DNA from: GWF2-38-69 sp037127655
GTDB taxonomy: Bacteria > Verrucomicrobiota > Lentisphaeria > Victivallales > GWF2-38-69
NCBI GenBank assembly: GCA_037127655.1
Contig: JBAXXY010000057.1
Coordinates: forward strand, 1-15,387
Direction of reading: 5' to 3'
DNA length: 15,387 nucleotides
The notes under the pieces were generated by a model, which was given only the letters and a program-made list of their open reading frames with translations, ran no database searches and was not told the DNA's origin. Within the stretch, counting starts at the first letter, position 1; each line of letters opens with the position of its first letter. Positions 6,961 through 15,018 of this stretch are shown here, one piece after another. A program made the position numbers and the translations under genes.

Positions 6961-7647
6961 ATGAAGCCATTTAAGGAATATCCCAATTTTAATATTGTTG
7001 ATCATCCATTGGTCAAGCACAAACTTACTTATATCAGAGATAAATATACCAGCAAAAAAGTCTTTAAGGAGCTGGTTGATGAAGTTGGGATATTTTTGGC
7101 TTATGAGATAACCAAAGATTTTCCAGTGCAGGATGTGGAAGTGGAAACTCCTCTTACTAAAACCAGAGCTCAAATACTTGCAGGAAAAAAACCTGTTCTT
7201 GTTCCTATTCTCAGGGCAGGGGTTGGTATGCTTGATGGTTTTCTGAAAATTATGCCTTCAGCCAGAATAGGGCATATCGGAATCAGCAGAGACGAAGATA
7301 CGCTAATGCCAAATGCTTACTACTGCAAGCTCCCTGTGGACAGCAATATAAGGACTATAATCCTTATAGATCCCATGCTTGCAACAGGTGGTTCGGCTAT
7401 AGCTGCTGCAAATAAGCTCAAAGAGGTTGGAGTTCTGAGAATAAAATTTATGTGTCTTATAGCCGCTCCTGAAGGCGTAAAAGCCTTCTGTGAAGCTCAT
7501 AAAGATATAGAAGTTTATGCCGGTTGCCTGGATGAGAAACTAAATGAAAAAGGCTATATTGTTCCAGGTTTAGGAGATGCAGGTGACAGGCTTTGCGGGA
7601 CTAAACCAAGCCCATATATAGCTCCTCTTGGAGTAAAATTCTTCTAA
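6961..7647 (+). CDS. upp: Uracil phosphoribosyltransferase
   Basis: This 228-residue cytoplasmic enzyme makes UMP from uracil and PRPP. The N-terminal HPLVKHKLTYIRD (15-27) is the family hallmark. VPILRAGVGM (81-90) and the PRPP-binding loop IILIDPMLATGGSA (133-146) follow. The uracil-binding region GYIVPGLGDAGDR is at 198-210. Most family members end shortly after DRLFGTK, at about 208-210 residues; here about 13 more residues (PSPYIAPLGVKFF, 216-228) follow. The start has a TTTGGAG ribosome binding site. The gene sits 22 bases after ilvB and 29 bases before the acyltransferase, so all three are probably in one transcript, although their pathways are unrelated apart from general anabolism. 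Confidence 0.95.
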   Translation: MKPFKEYPNFNIVDHPLVKHKLTYIRDKYTSKKVFKELVDEVGIFLAYEITKDFPVQDVEVETPLTKTRAQILAGKKPVLVPILRAGVGMLDGFLKIMPSARIGHIGISRDEDTLMPNAYYCKLPVDSNIRTIILIDPMLATGGSAIAAANKLKEVGVLRIKFMCLIAAPEGVKAFCEAHKDIEVYAGCLDEKLNEKGYIVPGLGDAGDRLCGTKPSPYIAPLGVKFF

Positions 7648-7676
7648 GAAATCAAGTTTAAATTTTAGGTGTAATT

Positions 7677-8471
7677 ATGGAATTAGATCAAAATTATAAA
7701 TTAGACAGCTACGATACGCCAGCAGACCGTAAGATCATGATAAGAGATTATCTTTGCTTTAGGTCAAGATGGTTTTTCTTTAGTAGGGTGCTGAATCTTA
7801 TCCTTAACTTTAGTAAAGCAATAAACAAGGGTAAATACAGCAATATTCTATGGTGCGATGCGAGTTTCTACATCATTAAAACCATAGAAGGCTGCGGAGG
7901 GAAAATACACATCAAAGGAATGGATAACATTTCTAAAGCATCAGGACCTGTTATTGTAATAGGTAACCACATGAGTTCATTAGAGACCTTTGTTATCCCA
8001 GGATTGGTTTGCCCCAAGAAACCTGCCACATTTGTAGTTAAGCAAAGTTTAATGGATCTTCCCAGATTCGGCACCATTATGAAAGCAAGCAAAGCAATTG
8101 CCGTTGGAAGAAAAAGCCCTATCGAGGACTTTAAAACTGTAATGAAAGAAGGCATAGAACTAATAAAATCAGGTACTTCTATAATAATTTTCCCTCAGAG
8201 CACGAGAGGAGTTAAGTTCACGCCCGAAGAATTTAATTCTATCGGAGTAAAACTTGCCAAGAATGCCGGAGTCCCAATTATTCCTGTTGCAGTTAAATCA
8301 GATTTCTGGGGAAATGGCAGAATCTTAAAAGATATAGGCCCTATTTACAGAGAAAAGGAAATATACTTCGAATTCGGCGAAGCGATAAATGTCGAAGGTA
8401 ATGGTAAAGAAACTCATCAGAGGATTATTAACTTTATCGTCACTAAGCTAAAAGAGTGGCAGAAAGCCTAA
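7677..8471 (+). CDS. Lysophospholipid acyltransferase family protein (PlsC-like, variant motifs)
   Basis: This 264-residue protein belongs to the PlsC/LPLAT acyltransferases, which transfer a fatty acyl group to lysophosphatidate or related acceptors at the inner membrane. Block I is VIGNHMSSLET (94-104), but the usual H-x4-D is H98-x4-E103. Block III, normally FPEGTR, is FPQSTR (172-177). Block IV is preserved as AGVPIIPVAV (197-206). The spacing between blocks is normal, and the conserved FNSIGVKLAKNAG stretch (186-198) suggests a coherent subfamily rather than a decayed copy. There is no N-terminal signal peptide; hydrophobic stretches near 33-45 may associate with the membrane. The ATG follows a weak TAGGTG site. 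The stop lies 2 bases from the convergent M48 gene. Acyl donor and acceptor cannot be predicted, and it may be a homologue acting on another lipid. Confidence 0.85.
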   Translation: MELDQNYKLDSYDTPADRKIMIRDYLCFRSRWFFFSRVLNLILNFSKAINKGKYSNILWCDASFYIIKTIEGCGGKIHIKGMDNISKASGPVIVIGNHMSSLETFVIPGLVCPKKPATFVVKQSLMDLPRFGTIMKASKAIAVGRKSPIEDFKTVMKEGIELIKSGTSIIIFPQSTRGVKFTPEEFNSIGVKLAKNAGVPIIPVAVKSDFWGNGRILKDIGPIYREKEIYFEFGEAINVEGNGKETHQRIINFIVTKLKEWQKA

Positions 8472-8473
8472 CC

Positions 8474-9286
8474 TTATTTCCCTGTATTAATTTTTTGTCC
8501 AAGTCCATATTTCGGATTAGACAAAGAATAAATTTTCTGAGCTTCGGGAAGAAGGGCTTTGATTTCGTCGATTCTCTTCTGCCCCATAGGGTGTGTGGCG
8601 AAGAATTCCTGAACTGGCCCATAGTCATTTATTTTAGTAAACTTCTCCCAGAACAAAATAGCTGCATTTGGATTATAACCAGCTTTTGCCATAAGCAGTA
8701 AACCGATATAATCGCCTTCGTATTCCTGAGTTCTACTGTAGGGCAGGATCAAAGCCAGATTAGTCGTAGCTCCATATACACTTGCCCATGCTGGAGATGC
8801 CTCTGAGGCTGAAATAACGGCGCTCAATGCTGTTCCGCCTAACTGCTGCATATATTGTTGAGTAATTCTTTCTCCTCCATGTCTTGCTATAGCATGACCT
8901 ATCTCATGCCCCATTACTGCGGCAAGTTCTGCATCATTGCTCAAGAATTGGAATAGCCCAGTATAAACTACCACTTTGCCGCCTGGCAGACAAAAAGCAT
9001 TCATATCTTCTGATTCTACTACCATAAACTGCCAGTCATAATTCTTGTCATCTACTACTTTAGCTAAATTTCTTCCTACTCTCATAACTGGCTCGGTATA
9101 TTTCGGGTCAGTAGAAGGTTTGGTTGTTGATTTAACTTCCTTCCAGGCTTCCTCGCCCAGGCTTTTTTCTTCCTCTTCAGATGTCATGATAAATTGGCTT
9201 CTATCAGTGTAAGGGGCAGATACACAGCCTGACAGAGTTAAGAATAGTAATATGATAGGGAAAGATAAATTTAATTTTAACTTCAT
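8474..9286 (-). CDS. M48-family zinc metalloprotease, lipoprotein (LoiP/YcaL/Oma1-like)
   Basis: This 270-residue protein has a signal peptide with a hydrophobic core (about 7-17) and lipobox LSGC (18-21), so C21 should be lipidated and the enzyme anchored in the periplasm. The zinc motif HEIGH is at 127-131 (H127, E128, H131). The third ligand is probably E188 in RTQEYEGDYIG (185-195). A conserved ATHPMGQKRIDEI block (230-242) is typical of envelope M48 peptidases. It lacks the TPR region of BepA, so it is closer in size to LoiP or YcaL. Such enzymes degrade misfolded outer-membrane or membrane proteins. The start overlaps the stop of the diguanylate cyclase by 4 bases (ATGA, 9283-9286), so it is translationally coupled and the last gene of the serS-lon operon. 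Confidence 0.92.
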   Translation of the reverse strand: MKLKLNLSFPIILLFLTLSGCVSAPYTDRSQFIMTSEEEEKSLGEEAWKEVKSTTKPSTDPKYTEPVMRVGRNLAKVVDDKNYDWQFMVVESEDMNAFCLPGGKVVVYTGLFQFLSNDAELAAVMGHEIGHAIARHGGERITQQYMQQLGGTALSAVISASEASPAWASVYGATTNLALILPYSRTQEYEGDYIGLLLMAKAGYNPNAAILFWEKFTKINDYGPVQEFFATHPMGQKRIDEIKALLPEAQKIYSLSNPKYGLGQKINTGK

Positions 9287-10182
9287 ATAGTAACGCGGTT
9301 TCTTCCATCATTTTTACTCTCGTACATAAGTTTGTCTGCTCTTTTGATGAGGGAAGGCAGACTTTCGCCGCTCATTGATACAGCGCCGCCAATGGATACA
9401 GTAACATAGTGGCTGATACCATTTATCGTTACTTCCGAAGATTTTATGAGAAGGCGGATTTTATTTGCAATAGTCTTGAGAGACTCATTTGTGACTCCTG
9501 AGATTATGCCGACAAATTCTTCTCCGCCCCATCTGGCATAAACATCATATGGGCGTGAATTTGATTTTAAGGTTCTTCCTATGACTTTTAGAATCTTATC
9601 TCCTTCTTCGTGTCCATAGTTATCATTAAAGGATTTAAAATGGTCTATATCTAGGAACAGCAGACCAAATGGCATGCTAAGTCTTTCGTGTTCTGATAAT
9701 TTACTCTTAATTTGCTCTTCTGCATATCTTCTATTTGGCAGTTGAGTAAGCTGGTCAATATAGGATAGTTTTTCCAATTCCTGCATTCTTAAAGTAAAGG
9801 CTTTTTCATTGGGTAATTCTGTAAAAAATTCAGCACCTGCACATATCTTTCCATCACCGTCTCTGATGGGAACGACTCTTACCAGAACAGGTTTTCTATG
9901 TCCATCTTTATGATGGAGGTAAATTTCTCCTTTGCTGCATGTTCCCTCTTTCATAGATGCAGCAAGAGGGCATAAACCATGACACAAATTGTTACCCTCT
10001 CCATCAACATGAACAAGGAGGTTGTCATAGCAATGACTGTTTATTACTTCTTCTTTGGAAAATCCGGTTATTTCCTCGGCTCCCTTATTCCAATAGAGAA
10101 TTCTTCTTTTGGTATCTGTTATGTAAATACCATCGGTTATGTTGTCGAAAATATCTTTGAAGTTTATCTGAATTTCACTCAT
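9283..10182 (-). CDS. PAS-GGDEF diguanylate cyclase
   Basis: This 299-residue protein has an N-terminal PAS domain (about 5-125), a short helical linker (126-140) and a C-terminal GGDEF domain (141-299). The active-site loop is GGEEF (219-223), an accepted active variant. D178 in LDIDHFK and the DxLTxLPNRR entry motif (143-152) are intact, so it should make cyclic di-GMP. The product-inhibition I-site RxxD is present as RPYD (210-213), five residues before GGEEF. The PAS domain has five cysteines (C51, C67, C71, C82, C114), while the GGDEF domain has none. The C67-x3-C71-P motif, after an HC at 50-51, may bind a cofactor or sense redox state. There is no signal peptide or membrane segment, so it is cytosolic. 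It has a poor ribosome binding site and lies 12 bases after the transporter gene. Confidence 0.95.
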   Translation of the reverse strand: MSEIQINFKDIFDNITDGIYITDTKRRILYWNKGAEEITGFSKEEVINSHCYDNLLVHVDGEGNNLCHGLCPLAASMKEGTCSKGEIYLHHKDGHRKPVLVRVVPIRDGDGKICAGAEFFTELPNEKAFTLRMQELEKLSYIDQLTQLPNRRYAEEQIKSKLSEHERLSMPFGLLFLDIDHFKSFNDNYGHEEGDKILKVIGRTLKSNSRPYDVYARWGGEEFVGIISGVTNESLKTIANKIRLLIKSSEVTINGISHYVTVSIGGAVSMSGESLPSLIKRADKLMYESKNDGRNRVTI

Positions 10183-10194
10183 AATTAGTCTGTT

Positions 10195-11091
10195 TTAATC
10201 GTTGGGTTCAATGTGGATTACTACATCAATTAGTTCAGGCACTGATTTTTTAAGCGTATCCTCTAAACCATTGGCTATATCATGACCTTTTCTTACAGTA
10301 GTGTTGCCATCAACAAGCATATGCAAGTCGGCAAAAACTACTGATCCCATTTTACGGGTTCTTATCTTATGGACAGACTTGATTTCCTTCACGCCTAGAG
10401 ATACCTCTTCTATCTGTTTTCTTGTCTTCTCAGAGGCTCCGCTGTCTGAAAGCTCGTCCAATGCAGGCCTAATTATTTTGTAAGCAACTCTCATAATGAG
10501 GATGGAACAAACTATGCCTCCGATATTATCCACAATATACAGATGCTCGTTTAGCCTTGATACGAAAATGGCTATCAGGGTAACTACCGAGGTGATAGCA
10601 TCTGATCTGTGATGCCATGCATTGGCAAATAGGACTTGTGATTTCAATTTTTTAGAAACTTTAAGAGTCCACCTATAAATGCTCTCCTTAATAACTATAG
10701 CAATTACTGGAGCTAAAAGCGCAATGCCGCCTACAGGGTCTTCTCGTTTTCCGTAAGCCATTCCTGAGATGGCTTTGTAGATAATGAAAAAAGCAGCGAA
10801 GAGAAGCATTACGCCGATAAACGCCGTTATTATTGTCTCTATCCTCCGGTGCCCGTAAGGATGATTTTCATCGGGAGGTGCTGACCAGAATTGGATGCCT
10901 AGAACCAAAGTAATATCAGTAACCGTATCCGATATACTTTCAACTCCGTCTGCTATTACTGCATAGCTATTACCCAAAATACCCAAAACGAATTTGACTA
11001 TGATTAGAGTAATACTTGACATCAGCCCACATAGAGCAGTAAACCTTATCTGCTTATTTGATTGAATGTCGAGATAATCACATTTTTCCAT
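10195..11091 (-). CDS. Cation diffusion facilitator (CDF) family metal transporter
   Basis: This 298-residue inner-membrane transporter is expected to export a divalent metal such as Zn, Fe, Mn or Co in exchange for protons. It has the family layout: several membrane helices (starting about residues 17-40), the motif ADGVESISD (47-55) in helix 2, the loop HPYGHRRIETI (77-87), the helix 5 motif NAWHHRSD (157-164), and a C-terminal cytoplasmic domain (about 212-298) ending VVIHIEPND. The transport-site positions read E51-x3-D55 and H160-x3-D164, whereas many relatives have H or D instead of E in the first pair. I chose the ATG at 11091 because AAGGAG lies seven bases upstream; a longer frame up to 11142 has no such site and adds an unlikely N terminus. 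The gene overlaps the lon stop by 14 bases, implying coupled translation. Confidence 0.92.
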   Translation of the reverse strand: MEKCDYLDIQSNKQIRFTALCGLMSSITLIIVKFVLGILGNSYAVIADGVESISDTVTDITLVLGIQFWSAPPDENHPYGHRRIETIITAFIGVMLLFAAFFIIYKAISGMAYGKREDPVGGIALLAPVIAIVIKESIYRWTLKVSKKLKSQVLFANAWHHRSDAITSVVTLIAIFVSRLNEHLYIVDNIGGIVCSILIMRVAYKIIRPALDELSDSGASEKTRKQIEEVSLGVKEIKSVHKIRTRKMGSVVFADLHMLVDGNTTVRKGHDIANGLEDTLKKSVPELIDVVIHIEPND

Positions 11092-13597
11092 TTGCTTTCT
11101 CCTTGATAAGCATATAATCGATTGCTTGTTCAGCATTTTCAATAAATATGAATTCTATCTTGCTTTTAACTTCGTCAGGGATGTCTTCGAGGTCTTTTTC
11201 ATTCTGTTTAGGGATGACTACGGCGTTGATGCCGGAGCGGAGAGCGGCGATGACTTTTTCCTTGAGTCCGCCGATAGCTGTAACTTTGCCTCTCAGGGTT
11301 ATTTCTCCAGTCATGGAAGTTCTTACTCTGACTTTTCGGTGAGTAAGCAGGGAAACTAATGAAGTTGTGATTGTGATACCGGCAGACGGACCGTCTTTTG
11401 GTGTGGCCCCATCAGGAACATGTAAATGAAAGTCATTCTTTTTGAAAAGATCTGGGTTTATTCCAAACTTCTTGTAATTGCTCTTGATGTAACTAAACGC
11501 TGTTTGGGCACTTTCTTTCATTACATCTCCAAGAGATCCCGTAAGCTGGAGTGAACCTTTACCAGGCATCATGTTAGATTCTACTGGAAGGATTGTTCCG
11601 CCTACGCTTGTCCATGCCATTCCAATGGCCAGGCCAACTTCAGGTTCTCTTTCCACTTCATCCAGAATAAATTTGCGTTTGCCTAAGTATGTTTTTATAT
11701 CTGAAGGGTTAATAGTGGTTTTCAATTCAGGCAAAATATCTTTCTCGATAATTTTTCTGGCTATTTTTCTGCATAGTGTGCCGATAACTCTTTCGATATT
11801 TCTGACACCTGCTTCTTGAGTGTAGTAAGTGATGAGTTCATTGATTGAAGCAATTGGCAGGGACAATTGTCCTTTTTTTAGACCATTTTCCAGTATCTGT
11901 TTGGGAACAAGATACTTTCTTGCAATTTCAGCTTTTTCCATAGGGGTGTAGCCGGGGAGTCTGATAATTTCCATTCTGTCTAAAAGGGCAGGCGGGACTG
12001 TGTCAAGAATATTGGCTGTGGCGATGAACATCACCGAAGAAAGATCATAGTCGAGTTCCAGATAATGGTCATTGAATGCGTGATTTTGCTGTGGGTCCAA
12101 TACTTCGAGCAATGCGGACGAAGGATCGCCTCTGAAGTCTGAACCGATCTTGTCTATTTCATCAAGCATGAATACAGGATTTGAAGTGCCTGCCTTCTTG
12201 ATGCCTTGAATTATTCTGCCCGGTAATGCGCCGACATAAGTTCGCCTGTGCCCTCTTATTTCTGCTTCATCGCGTACGCCTCCGAGGGACATTCTTACAA
12301 ATTTTCTGCCCATAGCTCTGGCAATGGATTGTCCAAGTGATGTCTTGCCTACGCCTGGAGGGCCGACAAAACAAATTATAGGAGATTTTTTGTCCTTCTT
12401 GAGTTGAAGTACGGCTAAAAGTTCGAGGATGCGTTCCTTTACATCTTTGAGCCCGAAATGGTCTTTATCGAGGGTTTTTTTTGCTCGATGAATATCGTTC
12501 TTGTCATCGGTGTATTCACTCCATGGGGTAGAGAGAATCCAGTCAATGTAATTGTATGAGACATGGTACTCTGCTGATGACTGGGGCATGGAGGCGAGCC
12601 TCTCAATTTCCTTGCTAATAACTTCAATTGCAGCTTTAGGAAGAGTTTTCTTATCGGCAATGCGTTTTTTTATGTTTGCTATATCAGGGTTTGTGTCCTG
12701 ATCGCCGAGTTCTTTCTTTATAGCTTTTAATTGTTCACGCAGGAAAAAATCTCTGTGCGCCTGACTCATAGAATGGCTAACCTGACTCTGAATAGCGCTA
12801 CCTAAGTGAAGAACTTCAACTTCGCGGTTTAGAAGTATAGTCATAAGATGAAGCCTTTCATTCAAAGTAGGAGCTGTCAGCAGACCTAATTTCTCATGAA
12901 AATTTATATTTAATGTATCTGCCAGAAGGTCGGCAAGCCTGGAATAGTCTTCAATATTCAGGATTGCTACTCTAAGTTCTTCCGGGAAATTGGGTGACAT
13001 ATTGATAATTTCCTGGAATTGCTTCTGCGCATTTTTTGCCATTGCTGCACATTCCAGGCTATTGTCCTGTATATCAGGAAGATCCTCCACAGTACCAGTT
13101 ATTTCAGGCTCGCCTGTCAGGACATTAAGCAGTCTTACTCTCTTGAGTCCTCTGACAAGAATTCTCACAGTGTTATCCGGGAATTTGAGGAGCTTGACAA
13201 TCCTGCCTACTACGCCGATGCGAGAGAGAGTCTTTGAATCAATTTTGATAGTTTCTATCTTGATTCCTTTATTTTCTTTAAGTTCCTGATTCGGTATGGC
13301 TGTGCTGCTATGATTTGAAAGGTCTGGGAAAAGAGCAAGCAGTCGTTCGCCTTCGGCTATTCGACTAACAAAATCAATAGATTTTTCATTATCAATCACA
13401 AGCGTGCATAGAGTGTATGGAAAGACCACAGTATCTGTCAGTGGCAGTATTGGCACCCTCGAAGTTTTTGAATCTTCTTTTTCGTGGATTATCAGATCGT
13501 GGACTTCCTCTGTCTTGTTATCTTTCTGTGGCTGCTGATTGTTGTTAGACACAGTTATATTTGGAGGCTTTTGTGAATTACCGTTGGGTTCTGTCAT
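11078..13597 (-). CDS. lon: ATP-dependent protease Lon (LonA)
   Basis: This 839-residue cytoplasmic AAA+ protease degrades misfolded and selected regulatory proteins. The N-terminal substrate-binding domain begins at about residue 48 (VPILPLTDTVVFPYT). The coiled region HRDFFLREQLKAIKKELG precedes the ATPase. Walker A is GPPGVGKT (412-419) and Walker B is VFMLDE (475-480). The proteolytic dyad is S738 in KDGPSAG and K781 in GGLKEK, the same 43-residue spacing as in E. coli Lon (S679/K722). The protein is longer than the E. coli enzyme (784) mainly because of about 45 N-terminal residues rich in N, Q, K and P that look disordered. The start lies 12 bases after serS with only a weak ribosome binding site, suggesting translation by re-initiation after serS. 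The 3' end contains the ribosome binding site and start of the CDF gene. Heat-shock control through CIRCE or CtsR boxes is not evident. Confidence 0.97.
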   Translation of the reverse strand: MTEPNGNSQKPPNITVSNNNQQPQKDNKTEEVHDLIIHEKEDSKTSRVPILPLTDTVVFPYTLCTLVIDNEKSIDFVSRIAEGERLLALFPDLSNHSSTAIPNQELKENKGIKIETIKIDSKTLSRIGVVGRIVKLLKFPDNTVRILVRGLKRVRLLNVLTGEPEITGTVEDLPDIQDNSLECAAMAKNAQKQFQEIINMSPNFPEELRVAILNIEDYSRLADLLADTLNINFHEKLGLLTAPTLNERLHLMTILLNREVEVLHLGSAIQSQVSHSMSQAHRDFFLREQLKAIKKELGDQDTNPDIANIKKRIADKKTLPKAAIEVISKEIERLASMPQSSAEYHVSYNYIDWILSTPWSEYTDDKNDIHRAKKTLDKDHFGLKDVKERILELLAVLQLKKDKKSPIICFVGPPGVGKTSLGQSIARAMGRKFVRMSLGGVRDEAEIRGHRRTYVGALPGRIIQGIKKAGTSNPVFMLDEIDKIGSDFRGDPSSALLEVLDPQQNHAFNDHYLELDYDLSSVMFIATANILDTVPPALLDRMEIIRLPGYTPMEKAEIARKYLVPKQILENGLKKGQLSLPIASINELITYYTQEAGVRNIERVIGTLCRKIARKIIEKDILPELKTTINPSDIKTYLGKRKFILDEVEREPEVGLAIGMAWTSVGGTILPVESNMMPGKGSLQLTGSLGDVMKESAQTAFSYIKSNYKKFGINPDLFKKNDFHLHVPDGATPKDGPSAGITITTSLVSLLTHRKVRVRTSMTGEITLRGKVTAIGGLKEKVIAALRSGINAVVIPKQNEKDLEDIPDEVKSKIEFIFIENAEQAIDYMLIKEKANGKM

Positions 13598-13609
13598 AGA
13601 AGTAACTTT

Positions 13610-14890
13610 TTATGGTTTAATAATATCAAATCCCGTGAATTTTCTCAGCACTTGAGGCACAATGACGCTTCCGTCTTCTTGCTGGTGGGCTTCAAGCATG
13701 GCAGGGAAGAGTCTGCTTGTAGCTAATCCTGAAGCATTAAGCGAGTGGACAAACTCATTTTTGCCAGTACTACTTCTCTTGAATCTTATATTTCCGCGTC
13801 TTGCCTGGAATTCATGAGCGTTCGAACATGAACTTGCTTCTTTGTATTCATTCATGCTTGGTATCCAAAGTTCAATATCAAAAGTCTTTGCCATGGAAGC
13901 GCTGCAGTCCTGAGCGGCTAGTTTTGAAGTTCTGTAGTGGATTCCCAAACCGCTTACTAACTTTTCAGCCTTGGTAATAAGTTCATCTAATCCTTTGTCA
14001 GAATTTTCAGGAGTTGTGAACTGGAACATCTCGATTTTATTGAACTGATGACCTCTGATCATTCCCCTTTCTGATGCTCTGTAGCTTCCTGCTTCTTTTC
14101 TGTAGCATGGAGTGTAAGCAAAATATTTCTTTGGAAGTTCTTCTTCCTTGAGAACTTCATCTCTATGAAAGTTGATTAGAGCTGTTTCAGCAGTTGGTAA
14201 TAGAAAATGTGTGCTTTCAGCCTTATTGTCTCCTTCAATATGGAAAACATCATCAATGAATTTCGGGAACTGTCCGGCAGTGTAACCGCATTGATTAGTC
14301 AATAGGTGAGGGGGCAGGATAAATTCATATCCATCTGCTAAATGTGTTGAGATAAAATAATTCAGAAGAGCCCATTCCAGGATAGCGCCTTTCCCTTTAT
14401 AAAGCCAGAAACCATTTCCTCCCATTTTTACACCGCGGTCATAGTCAATCAATCCTAGCGATGTGGCAAGCTGGACATGGTCTTTGGGTTTGAATGAGAA
14501 TTGAGGTTTTGTACCCCATTCGCGAACTATCTGGTTATTTTCTTTTCCTCCCGGGACTACATCATCAGCTGGAATATTTGGCAAAGTATCAAGATATGCA
14601 GAGATTTTTGCAGAAATTTCGGTAAGTTCAGAATCAAGATTCTTAATAGTGTCTGAGACATTTTTCATCTCTGCAAGTTCTTTGGATGCATCCTTGCCTT
14701 CTTTCTTTAAACGGGGAATAATAGCTGAAACTTCGTTGCGTTTAGCCTTAAGAGTTTCTGTTTCGTGAATAAGTTCTCTTTTCTTTTTGTCCCAGTCAAG
14801 AAGTTCAGTAAAGTCTATATTATCAACCTTTTTAAGAAGGGCGTTTCTGACTTTATCGGGTTCTTTTCTGATGAGATTGATGTCTAACAT
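13610..14890 (-). CDS. serS: Seryl-tRNA synthetase
   Basis: This 426-residue class II synthetase charges tRNA-Ser with serine. The N-terminal long coiled-coil arm (about 27-100) that binds the tRNA variable arm is present. LPTAETALIN (231-240) is the serine-binding TAE region. Motif 2 runs through YTPCYRKEAGSYRASERGMIRGHQF (259-283 region), and motif 3 is in LNASGLATSRLFPAMLEAH (384-402). The length is normal for bacteria. In motif 3 the usual NGSGLAVGRT reads NASGLATSRL, a lineage-type difference that keeps the essential arginine. The ATG at 14890 follows AAGG some 8 bases upstream. It is the first gene of the five-gene minus-strand operon (serS, lon, CDF, diguanylate cyclase, M48 protease). 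No T-box motifs are visible in the roughly 90-base leader. Confidence 0.97.
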   Translation of the reverse strand: MLDINLIRKEPDKVRNALLKKVDNIDFTELLDWDKKKRELIHETETLKAKRNEVSAIIPRLKKEGKDASKELAEMKNVSDTIKNLDSELTEISAKISAYLDTLPNIPADDVVPGGKENNQIVREWGTKPQFSFKPKDHVQLATSLGLIDYDRGVKMGGNGFWLYKGKGAILEWALLNYFISTHLADGYEFILPPHLLTNQCGYTAGQFPKFIDDVFHIEGDNKAESTHFLLPTAETALINFHRDEVLKEEELPKKYFAYTPCYRKEAGSYRASERGMIRGHQFNKIEMFQFTTPENSDKGLDELITKAEKLVSGLGIHYRTSKLAAQDCSASMAKTFDIELWIPSMNEYKEASSCSNAHEFQARRGNIRFKRSSTGKNEFVHSLNASGLATSRLFPAMLEAHQQEDGSVIVPQVLRKFTGFDIIKP

Positions 14891-14988
14891 AGGATTACCT
14901 TGTTTTTAATTAAGCAGTTAAAAGTTTAATATGAATAATTAAACCCGAAATCCAGAGCAATTCAACCGATAAATCTAAGACAATAAAA

Positions 14989-15018
14989 AGTATACCCACG
15001 AAGACACAATCGTGTCAC
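14989..15018 (-). promoter_or_regulatory. Probable promoter of the serS-lon-CDF-GGDEF-M48 operon
   Basis: Read on the minus strand, GTGACA (15018-15013, five of six consensus bases) is followed after 18 bases by TATACT (14994-14989, five of six). Transcription would start near 14982, giving a leader of about 90 bases to the serS ATG. It is the best -35/-10 pair in the interval and is correctly placed. Two overlapping dyads cover the -35 box. Confidence 0.5.

Noticed and set aside
10525..10540. Perfect DnaA-box-like TTATCCACA
   Set aside because: It lies inside the CDF coding region with no clustered boxes or AT-rich unwinding element nearby, so it is most likely a chance match.
11091..11142. 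17-residue N-terminal extension of the CDF transporter
   Set aside because: No ribosome binding site at 11142, and it lies wholly inside lon; AAGGAG seven bases before the ATG at 11091 supports the shorter protein.
12990..13289. 99-codon open frame on the plus strand within lon
   Set aside because: It is antisense to a clearly conserved part of the Lon N-terminal domain, with no family resemblance or ribosome binding site.
14891..15000. T-box or other riboswitch in the serS leader
   Set aside because: No T-box sequence, specifier loop or terminator/antiterminator pair was found in the roughly 90-base leader.
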